A program made the position numbers and the translations under genes. Of a stretch of DNA of 64,000 bases, positions 43,378-50,619 are shown in pieces. The notes under the pieces were generated by a model. That model made no database searches. It saw only the letters and a program-made list of their open reading frames with translations, and was not told where the DNA came from. Every line of letters begins with the position of its first letter. Positions within the stretch are counted from its first letter, which is position 1. The stretch is taken from positions 1 to 64,000 of the forward strand of contig NZ_JAICDG010000009.1 in NCBI RefSeq assembly GCF_022751215.1. The letters are read 5' to 3'. This stretch comes from Actinomadura terrae. Its GTDB lineage: Bacteria; Actinomycetota; Actinomycetes; Streptosporangiales; Streptosporangiaceae.

Positions 43378-45096
43378 ATGGCACGGGCGAACGACGAGGC
43401 TGCGGCCCTCATCCAGGAACTGGCGGACCTGCTCTCGATCACGGGCGGCGACGCGTTCAAGATCCGGGCGTACGAGAAGGCGGCCCGCGCGATCGCCGGG
43501 TACCCCGGCGACATCGCCGAACTCGACCTGGCCGGGCTCCGCGCGATCCCCTCGGTCGGCGCGGCGATCGCGAAGAAGGTCGCCGACTACAACACCACGG
43601 GCACGATCCGGCAGGTCGAGGAGCTGCGGCTGCGCATCCCCGCCGGCGTACGCGCCCTCACCGCGATCCCCACCCTCGGCCCGAAGAAGGCCCTGACCGT
43701 CTACGAGGAGCTCGGCGTCTCCTCCGTCGACGAGCTTGCCACCGCGATCGAGGAGGGCAGGCTCAGCGGCCTGAAGGGCTTCGGCGCCAAGACCGAGGAG
43801 AACATCCTGCGCGGCATCGAGTTGATGCGCGCCTCGGGCGGTCGCGTACTGGTCGACGCGGCCGCGAGCGTCGCCGACGAGATCGTCGCGGCGCTGTCGG
43901 CACTCCCCCAGGTGGAGCGCTGCGCGCACGCCGGGTCCCTGCGCCGCATGCGCGAGACGATCGGGGACGTCGACGTCCTCGCCGCGTCCCGTGACCCGCA
44001 CCCGATCATGGAGGCGTTCACCGCCCTGCCCGTCGTCGCCGAGGTCGTCGCGGGTGGCGACAAGAAGACCTCGATCCGCACCGCCACCGGCCTCCAGGTC
44101 GACCTGCGGGTCGTCCCGCCCGAGTCGTGGGGGGCCGCGATGCAGTACTTCACCGGTTCCCAGGCGCACAACATCCGCACCCGCGAGATCGCGGTGCGGG
44201 CCGGGCTCAAGCTGTCGGAGTACGGCCTGTTCCACGCGGGCTCGGACGAGTTGATCGTCTCCGCGACCGAGGAGGAGGTCTACGACCGCCTCGGCCTGCC
44301 CTGGATCCACCCGACCCTCCGCGAGGACACCGGCGAGATCGAGGCCGCCCTCGACGGCACGCTGCCCGCCCTGCTCACCGAGGCCGACCTGCGCGGCGAC
44401 CTGCACAGCCACACCGACCTGACCGACGGCACCGCGTCCCTGGAGGCCATGGCCGCCGCCGCCGCGGCCCGCGGCCTGGAGTACTACGCGATCACCGACC
44501 ACGCGCCCGACCTGGTCATGCAGCGCATGACCGACGAGAAGATGCTCGCGCAGCGCGCCCGGATCGCCGAACTCCAGAAGGAGTACCCGGACCTCGTCCT
44601 CCTGCACGGCACCGAACTGAACATCGACCCCGACGGCGGCGTCGACTGGGACGCGGACTTCCTGTCCGGCTTCGACGTGTGCGTGGCCTCCGTCCACTCC
44701 CACTTCACCCAGGACCAGGACGCGATGACGCGGCGCCTCGTCCGCGCGTGCGAGAACCCGCACGTCCACGTCATCGGCCACCCCACGGCCCGCAGCATCG
44801 GCCGCCGCCCCCCGGTCGACGCCGACTGGGACGAGGTCTTCCGCGCCGCCGCCCGCACCGGCACCGCCCTGGAGATCGACTCCTTCCCCGACCGCCTCGA
44901 CCTCCCCGCCGACCTGATCCGCCGCGCCAAGCGCTTCGGCTGCCGCTTCTCCGTCGACACCGACGCCCACTCCCTCGGCCACCACCGCAACATCCGCTAC
45001 GGCGTCGGCACGGCCCAGCGAGGCTGGCTGACCCCCGACGACGTCATCAACACCTGGCCCCTCCCCCGCCTCCGCGCCTTCCTCAAGAAGTCCTGA
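43378..45096 (+). CDS. polX: Family X DNA polymerase with PHP domain (PolX)
   Basis: This 572-aa protein has N-terminal helix-hairpin-helix elements (AIPSVGAAIAKKV and AIPTLGPKKALTVYEELG), a Pol X nucleotidyltransferase core with GSLRRMRETIGDVDVL, and a C-terminal PHP phosphoesterase domain (from about residue 340, DLHSHTDLTDG, HGTELNI, VHSHF, DTDAH). It fits bacterial PolX, a gap-filling repair polymerase with 3'-5' exonuclease activity from the PHP domain. The TGA stop is directly followed by a MITE-like repeat. Confidence 0.94.
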   Translation: MARANDEAAALIQELADLLSITGGDAFKIRAYEKAARAIAGYPGDIAELDLAGLRAIPSVGAAIAKKVADYNTTGTIRQVEELRLRIPAGVRALTAIPTLGPKKALTVYEELGVSSVDELATAIEEGRLSGLKGFGAKTEENILRGIELMRASGGRVLVDAAASVADEIVAALSALPQVERCAHAGSLRRMRETIGDVDVLAASRDPHPIMEAFTALPVVAEVVAGGDKKTSIRTATGLQVDLRVVPPESWGAAMQYFTGSQAHNIRTREIAVRAGLKLSEYGLFHAGSDELIVSATEEEVYDRLGLPWIHPTLREDTGEIEAALDGTLPALLTEADLRGDLHSHTDLTDGTASLEAMAAAAAARGLEYYAITDHAPDLVMQRMTDEKMLAQRARIAELQKEYPDLVLLHGTELNIDPDGGVDWDADFLSGFDVCVASVHSHFTQDQDAMTRRLVRACENPHVHVIGHPTARSIGRRPPVDADWDEVFRAAARTGTALEIDSFPDRLDLPADLIRRAKRFGCRFSVDTDAHSLGHHRNIRYGVGTAQRGWLTPDDVINTWPLPRLRAFLKKS

Positions 45097-45260
45097 CAAC
45101 TGCGTTCACAAAGCCCCGCCCCAAGCCCCTCACCTAGCAGCTCGTGCCTTGGCGGCCGCGGACTCCCTTCGCGATCTTCCCGGCGGGACCTCGCCTGCGG
45201 CGCCCCCACCGCTCAGCTAAGCGCCCGCGTGACGGCTGAGGCCACCGCGCAACGCGCGCC
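45097..45260 (+). repeat. MITE-like intergenic repeat, copy 3
   Basis: This copy starts right after the polX stop codon (CTGA overlap) and ends at CTAG (45261-45264). It shares with copies 1 and 2 the order: AAAGCC end, CACCTAGCAGCTCGT, CTTCGCGATCTTCCCGG, GCGCCCCCACCGCTCAGCTA and GTGACGGCTGAGGCCAC. The right end GCGCCCTAG agrees with the end of copy 2. Its central hairpin is weaker than in the other copies. Confidence 0.8.
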
Positions 45261-45378
45261 CTAGGGCTGGCGCTCTGGCACACGGGAGGACGGCGGCGGT
45301 TCCTGGCGCCAACCTCCCTGCGAGGATCGCGCCCGCTGTCGTCCTCGACGGAGACGGCGGAAAGGCGGGAGACGGCGG

Positions 45379-46091
45379 AGTCGACGGGCCGCGTCCCGGC
45401 GGGGGCGCGGATGGGGGCGGGCGGATCAGGCGGGTTGGGGGCTTCGGCCGTCGCGGGGCGCGGAGTGAGCACGGCGACGGGACGGGCCCCGATCACGCAG
45501 CGAGAGGGCATGCGCCAAGCGGCGATCCAAAGCAGAGCGGCGCCGAGCATGTGCAAGACGACTAGCGGCGCGGGCGCGGACGGGCGGTCAGGCGGTCAGG
45601 CGGGTTGGGGGCTTCGGCCGTCGCCGGGTGCGGGGCGGGCACGGCGGCCGGGACAGGGCCCCGGCCGCCACGCAGCGAGAGGGCCAAGTGCCAGGCCGCG
45701 ATCCTCAGCAGGACGGCGAGGTTCGACGGGCCGCGTCCCGGCGCCAGCGGGTCAGGCGGGTTGGAGGCTTCGGCCGTCGCCGGGTGCGGGGTGAGCACGG
45801 GGGCCGGGACGGGCCCGGTCGCGCCGGGAGGGCCGAGGCCGAGCGCCAAGCGGCGATCCACACCAGGAGAGGGCCGAGCATGTGCAAGACGACCAGCAGC
45901 GCGGGCGCGGACGGACGGTCAGGCGGTCAGGCGGGTTGGGGGCTTCGGCCGTCACCGGGTGCAGGGGGGCGGCGGCCCGGACAGGACCCCAGTCGCGCAG
46001 CGTGATGGCCGAGCGCCATACCGCGATCCACAGCAGGATGGCGGGGCTCGATGGGCCGCGTCCCGGCACGGGCGCCGGCGGGGCCAACGGG
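45379..46091 (-). repeat. Tandem array of the 3' end of ctaA (about five extra units, 156-175 bp)
   Basis: Downstream of the ctaA stop the last roughly 165 bp of the gene are repeated. The anchor TCAGGCGGGTTGG occurs at 46092 (in ctaA), 45927, 45752, 45596 and 45426, and a partial unit reaches 45379. Two variants alternate. Units A (45752, 45426 and ctaA itself) keep GCCGAGCATGTGCA, coding MHMLG plus the last membrane helix. Units B (45927, 45596) have GGGCCGCGTCCCGGC instead. All extra units are frameshifted, and no start or ribosome-binding site is seen, so the array is not annotated as coding. Confidence 0.85.
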
Positions 46092-47093
46092 TCAGGCGGG
46101 TTGGGGGGCTTCTGCCGTCGCGGGGTGCGGGGTGGGCGCGGCGGCGGGCGGGACGGGGCCTCGGTCGCGCAGCGAGAGGGCCAGGCGCCAGGCCGCGATC
46201 CACAGCAGGACGGCGCCGAGCATGTGCAGGACGACCAGTGGGCCCGGCACGCCCATGAAGTACTGGATGTAGCCGAGCGCGCCCTGCGCCAGCTCCAGGG
46301 CGATCAGCTCGTGGACGCGGCGCCGGGCGGCCCGCGGGGCGCCCGTACGGTGCAGCACGACGGCGGTGAGGGCCGTCAGCCCGACCGTGATCCAGGCGAG
46401 GCCGCTGTGCACGCGCGTGACGTCCTCGATGTTGAAGCCCCAGCGGCGGGAGTCGGCGTCGCCCGCGTGCGGGCCGGTGCCGGTCACGATGGTGCCCGCG
46501 ACGAGCACCACGCCGCAAGCGGCCACGAGCGCGGCGGCGAGGCGGCGGACTGCGGGGGCGGCCAGCGCGCGCGGCGGCTCGTCGCCCTCGCCGGCGCGGA
46601 CCCACAGGATCACACAGAAGATCAGCAGGGCGGGCGACACCATGAAGTGCAGGGCGACTGAGGCGGGGTGCAGGTCCGTGAGGACGACGATGCCGCCGAT
46701 CACTGCCTGCGCCACGACGCTCATCGGCTGCGCCAGCGCCCACCGGACGAGGTCCTTGCGGCGGGGCCGCAGCCGCAGCGCCGCGACGAAGACCAGCACG
46801 CCGACGCCCAGCACCACGAACGTGAGCAGCCGGTTGCCGAACTCGATCGACATGTTCAGCGCGGGGTGCTCGGCGCTGCGGGTCGGGACGAGGCTGTCGC
46901 CGGTGCAGCGGGGCCACTCAGGGCAGCCGAGCCCGGACTTGGTGACCCGGACGGCGCCGCCGGTCGCGACGATCAGCGCGTTGCCGATCACGCCGAGCAG
47001 CGCCAGGAACCGCAGCGACCCGGGGGTGGGATGCCAGACGGCATCACGGACGCGGGTCAGCGGGTTCGGGGATCGTTCGGCCACGGCAACCAT
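46092..47093 (-). CDS. ctaA: Haem A synthase (COX15/CtaA)
   Basis: This 333-aa membrane protein with about eight helices converts haem O to haem A for aa3-type oxidases. It has the cysteine pair in SGLGCPEWPRC near residue 60 and haem-ligand histidines in VALHFMVSP, VTRVHSGLAW and VVLHMLGAVLLW. The first expected helix histidine is Asn here (IEFGNR), which I believe is common in actinobacteria. The C-terminal tail TPHPATAEAPQPA ends at a TGA created by a G6 tract where the downstream repeats have G5. A 23-bp repeat array lies upstream. Confidence 0.93.
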   Translation of the reverse strand: MVAVAERSPNPLTRVRDAVWHPTPGSLRFLALLGVIGNALIVATGGAVRVTKSGLGCPEWPRCTGDSLVPTRSAEHPALNMSIEFGNRLLTFVVLGVGVLVFVAALRLRPRRKDLVRWALAQPMSVVAQAVIGGIVVLTDLHPASVALHFMVSPALLIFCVILWVRAGEGDEPPRALAAPAVRRLAAALVAACGVVLVAGTIVTGTGPHAGDADSRRWGFNIEDVTRVHSGLAWITVGLTALTAVVLHRTGAPRAARRRVHELIALELAQGALGYIQYFMGVPGPLVVLHMLGAVLLWIAAWRLALSLRDRGPVPPAAAPTPHPATAEAPQPA

Positions 47094-47129
47094 CGTATGG
47101 GCGGGCCACGTGGGCCCTGACCCGCCCCC

Positions 47130-47475
47130 CGGTTACCCACTGGCCCGTCTCCGGTCACCCGCCGACCCACCCCACGGTCACCCGCCGGCCCGCTCTCTGG
47201 TCACCCGCCGACCTACCTGGCCGTCACCCGCCAGCCCACCCCGTGGTGATCCGCCGCCCCACATCGCCGTCGCCCGCCGGACCACCCCGTGGCACTCCGC
47301 TCGCCCACGCTGTGGTGACCCGCCAGCCCGCACGCCGACCCATCCTGTTGTTACCCGCTGGCCCGCATTGCGGTCACCCGCCGGCCCACACCGCCGTTAT
47401 CGGGCAGCCCACCCCGTGGTCGCCCGTTGGTCTGTGCTGTGGTCGTCCGCCGGTCTACCTGGCCGTCATCCGCCG
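47130..47475. repeat. 23-bp tandem repeat array (about 14 units) upstream of ctaA
   Basis: Degenerate units of 23 bp, consensus GGTCACCCGCCGGCCCACCC plus GTG-like ends, run in phase from 47130. Clear unit starts are 47153, 47176, 47199, 47222, 47245, 47268, 47291, 47314, then after a 12-bp interruption 47349, 47372, 47395, 47418 and 47441. A partial unit covers the stop codon of prsW. The array fills nearly the whole 372-bp gap between prsW and ctaA, ending 36 bp from the ctaA start. Apart from ctaA promoter elements that must lie here, I see no gene. Confidence 0.88.
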
Positions 47476-48677
47476 TAGGTGCCGGGGCCTCCCGGTGCGA
47501 CGAATCCGGATGGGCCCTGCGGCGCCCATGGCGGGCCCGCTCGGTGTCGGGGCGGGGTGCGCAGGAATGCCTGCCTGGCCAGCGCCATCAGGCCGAGCAG
47601 CGCGTCGCGGCGGGCCTCGAACCAGCGCGGTTCGGCCACGCCCCGGTCGGCGCGCTTGTGGAGCAGCGCCAGCTCCGTCGCGGCGAGCTGGTAGTCGGTC
47701 ATCGCGCGTCCGGCGGGTGCGCCGCCGACGCCGCGCGCCCATCTCCGGGCGGCGCGGCGGGCCGGGATCGAGCGCAGCATCCGCACGTCCTGGGGTGTGA
47801 CCAGGCCCGTCCCGGCGTACATGGGCAGGTAGGCCTCGATGCGCCGGACGGTGTTGTGCCGCTCGACGGCGACGATGACGATCAGCGCGACCAGGACGCA
47901 GAAGTCCAGCACGTAGACGATGCCGAGCCCGCCGAGCCCGAAAGTGGTGGCGCCGTTCCACAGCCCGTGCAGCAGCATCGCGCCGAGCAGGCCCGCCAGC
48001 GGCGCGAGGATCTGCCCTCTGCGGTGCGTGGCGGCGTAGGCGACGCCGAGGCCGGTCATCGCCGTGAACAGGGGGTGGCTGAGGGGCGCGACCAGGCCGC
48101 GCAGGACGAACACCGCCTGGAGCTGCTGCGCGCCGCCGTCGTCGTAGGCGCGCATGTAGTAGGTGATGTTCTCCATCATCGCGAAGCCGAGGCCGACCAT
48201 GGCGGCGTAGATCAGCCCGTCCGCGAAGCCGTCGATCTCGTTGCGGCGGAACCACAGCATGCCGAACAGCGCGGCGCCCTTCAGCGACTCCTCGATGAGC
48301 GGGGCGCCGAACGTGGCGCTGACGAAGTGCCCCTTCTGCTCACCGAAGATCGGGACGGTGACGTACAGCAGCCCGAGCGTGTTGAGGATCAGCGCGCCGA
48401 GGACGGCGACGCCCGCGCCCCACATGAACGAGAAGACCAGCGCGCGCGGCGGTTCGGGCTCCAGCCGGTCCAGCATGAGCGCGAGCGCGACCAGCAGCGG
48501 GATCGGGATGATCGCGAGGAGGACCCCGACCCAGAACCCGGCGCCGCCGTAGAGGGCGTCGACGGCGAGCGCGACGACGGCGCACAGCCCCGAGGTGGTC
48601 AGCCCCGCGATCAGTGCGACCGGGGGCCTGCCCGGAATCCGCCCTTCGAGCACCGCCTTGGGATCGACTCGCGCCAT
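47466..48677 (-). CDS. PrsW-family intramembrane metalloprotease
   Basis: This 403-aa membrane protein has about nine hydrophobic segments and the PrsW motifs APLIEESLKG, MMENITYY, SHPLFTAMTG and HGLWNG, which carry the putative zinc-binding Glu and His residues. It likely cleaves membrane-bound regulators such as anti-sigma factors. A long cytosolic C-terminal tail (about residues 300-403) ends in a Gly/Pro-rich segment. ATG 48677 (MARVDPKAVLEG) is preferred. The stop codon lies in the last unit of the 23-bp repeat. Confidence 0.9.
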   Translation of the reverse strand: MARVDPKAVLEGRIPGRPPVALIAGLTTSGLCAVVALAVDALYGGAGFWVGVLLAIIPIPLLVALALMLDRLEPEPPRALVFSFMWGAGVAVLGALILNTLGLLYVTVPIFGEQKGHFVSATFGAPLIEESLKGAALFGMLWFRRNEIDGFADGLIYAAMVGLGFAMMENITYYMRAYDDGGAQQLQAVFVLRGLVAPLSHPLFTAMTGLGVAYAATHRRGQILAPLAGLLGAMLLHGLWNGATTFGLGGLGIVYVLDFCVLVALIVIVAVERHNTVRRIEAYLPMYAGTGLVTPQDVRMLRSIPARRAARRWARGVGGAPAGRAMTDYQLAATELALLHKRADRGVAEPRWFEARRDALLGLMALARQAFLRTPPRHRAGPPWAPQGPSGFVAPGGPGTYGG

Positions 48678-48761
48678 GACGTGAGCGTAACGGGAGGGCG
48701 GGTGGAGCGGTACGCCCGACCCGTCACCCACGGTGATCGGACGCAGCGCCCAAAAGCGGGG

Positions 48762-49790
48762 TCAGTGCAGCAGCGGGTCGACGGCGACCGCTGTGAACAG
48801 CAGCGCCAGGTAGACGTTGGAGAGGTGGAAGAAGCGCATCGGACGCAGGTGGACGCCGGTCACCCCGGCGCGGACGGCCCGCAGCAGCCGGTGCCCCTCG
48901 GCGAGGAACACCAGCCCGAGGACGACCGCGACGGCCCCGTACACCGGCCCCATCCCGGCGACCGGCCACAGCAGCAGCGAGCACGCGACGGTGGCGTAGG
49001 TGTAGACGAGGCTCTCGGTGACGACGCGGCGCTCGGTGGCGACGACCGGCAGCATCGGGACCTTGGCGACCGCGTAGTCCTCGCGGTAGCGCATGGCGAG
49101 CGTCCAGGTGTGCGGCGGCGTCCACAGGAACACGACGCCGAACAGCACGAGCGGGGTCCAGGCGAGCTCGCCGGTGATCGCGGCCCAGCCGATGAGGACG
49201 GGCATGCAGCCCGCGATGCCGCCCCACACCACGTTCTGCGAGGTGCGGCGCTTGAGAAGCAGCGAGTACACGAAGACGTAGAACAGGATCGCGAACAGCG
49301 ATCCCGCCGCGGCCAGCGGGTTGACCGCGACCAGGAACCCGGCGGTGGACAGCGCCGCGAGCGTGATCCCGAAGATCAGCGCGCGGGCGGGGGTGACCTG
49401 GTGGCGGGCCAGCGGGCGGCGCCGGGTGCGGCGCATCTTGGCGTCGATGTCGCGGTCGATGTAGCAGTTGATCGCGTTGGCGGCGCCGGCCGACATCGTC
49501 CCGAACGCCAGTGTCAGCAGGACGACCGGCAGCGGCGGGGCGCCGCCCTCGGCGAGGAACATCACCGGGATCGTGGTGATCAGGAGCAGCTCGATCACGC
49601 GCGGCTTGGTGAGCGCGACGTAGGCGCGCACGCTCGCGCCGAGCGACCGCGCGGCGGGCACCGCCTCACCGGCCGCCGCTCCGCCGGTCGCCTCGGCCAT
49701 CGCTTCGAGGGAGTCCGCGGGTGCCCCCGGCACCTGCTCGTCGAGCTCGACCCCGCGCTTGTTGCTGAGCACCGTCACAATCGGGTCCAC
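48762..49790 (-). CDS. ctaB: Protohaem IX farnesyltransferase (haem O synthase)
   Basis: This membrane prenyltransferase (about 342 aa) adds a farnesyl group to haem B, making haem O for CtaA. Signatures are LTKPRVIELLLITTIPVMFL, the Asp-rich NAINCYIDRDIDAKMRRT and the second FLWTPPHTWTLAMRYREDYA region. The start is uncertain: GTG 49790 and TTG 49796 have no ribosome-binding site, and homology begins only at about residue 50. It is divergent from tkt, an arrangement also seen in streptomycetes. Confidence 0.92.
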   Translation of the reverse strand: MDPIVTVLSNKRGVELDEQVPGAPADSLEAMAEATGGAAAGEAVPAARSLGASVRAYVALTKPRVIELLLITTIPVMFLAEGGAPPLPVVLLTLAFGTMSAGAANAINCYIDRDIDAKMRRTRRRPLARHQVTPARALIFGITLAALSTAGFLVAVNPLAAAGSLFAILFYVFVYSLLLKRRTSQNVVWGGIAGCMPVLIGWAAITGELAWTPLVLFGVVFLWTPPHTWTLAMRYREDYAVAKVPMLPVVATERRVVTESLVYTYATVACSLLLWPVAGMGPVYGAVAVVLGLVFLAEGHRLLRAVRAGVTGVHLRPMRFFHLSNVYLALLFTAVAVDPLLH

Positions 49791-49796
49791 GTCCAA

Positions 49797-50480
49797 CTAG
49801 GGATGGGAAATCGCGTACCGTCCGCGCTGCCCCCCGCGATCCGGGCCGGCCTCGACTTGGCTGCGACTTCGGCTTGGTGAAGATACCGCGGCCGCTGCCG
49901 TCAGCCGCGCAATCACTGTAGTCCGCCCCCTCCGCGGGTCGCTCACCGGGTCGCCCGCCGGGCCCGCCGGAGCGGCCGGCGAACCGCTCCCGCCGCATAC
50001 CAGGAGGCCGCGCGGGGGGCTCGCCCGCGTCGACCCCAGTTCACCCCCGCGAGGGGTTAGCCGCGAACGCGATCGGGCAGGGGGTTGGGGAACCCGACCC
50101 CCGAACGCGGGTCCGGGGAGGCCAGTCCGGGCTCCGCATCGCATGGAAACGGACTCAGTCGCATGGCACGGACGCATGGGACGCGGGGAACGGACGCATG
50201 GGGTGCACGGGCTCACAAAGTACGGAGTCCCGGGGCGCCGCGTCCCCGCTCCCGCCTGCGGCGGCCCGGCCGCGCGATAGGCTCGCGACGTGGAGTGATC
50301 TTCTTCGCCGGCCACGCGGACGGCGGCCGTGAGGGGACCTGTACGGAGGACGCAGGGCCGGAAGACGCACGGCGGTGCCGGACGTTATGCCAGTGGGGCC
50401 GCGCCGCGAGGCGTCTCCCCCGCCCTTGGGGGGCACGTCTCTGGTGCACGGTGTCCGGGCGACAAAGGCTGCCGAATGCA
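49797..50480. other. Long divergent intergenic region between ctaB and tkt
   Basis: No credible gene is visible in this stretch. It must hold the promoters of ctaB and tkt. CGCATGG recurs four times between about 50139 and 50202, two of them within the longer repeat ACGGACGCATGGG (50168-50180 and 50190-50202). Long open frames on both strands here have no ribosome-binding sites and only low-complexity content. Confidence 0.5.
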
Positions 50481-50481
50481 G

Positions 50482-50597
50482 GCAGTGCATAAAACAGCAG
50501 CACGCATAACAGCAGGACACACGGCAGCAGTGCATACAACGGGTTCGTGCGAGCAGGGTCACACGCAGTTCATGACACAGGCAGTTCATAACAGCAG
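50482..50597 (+). repeat. Irregular repeats in the tkt leader
   Basis: Five related segments follow the pattern GCAGTKCATRACAGCAG: 50482-50500, 50501-50515, 50524-50540, 50565-50580 and 50581-50597. They are AT-richer than the surroundings and end 23 bp before the tkt start. They could be binding sites for a regulator of the pentose-phosphate operon or a slippage-derived leader. Confidence 0.65.
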
Positions 50598-50619
50598 TGC
50601 GAGAGGAGCCTGGCGTTCC

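Noticed and set aside
45752..46087. A 111-codon minus-strand frame downstream of ctaA resembling the end of CtaA
   Set aside because: It is made of frameshifted ctaA 3' repeats with no ribosome-binding site and would give a partial helix only.
47130..47475. Possible CRISPR array
   Set aside because: The units are contiguous and degenerate with no unique spacers, the unit is 23 bp and no cas gene is present. It is a tandem minisatellite.
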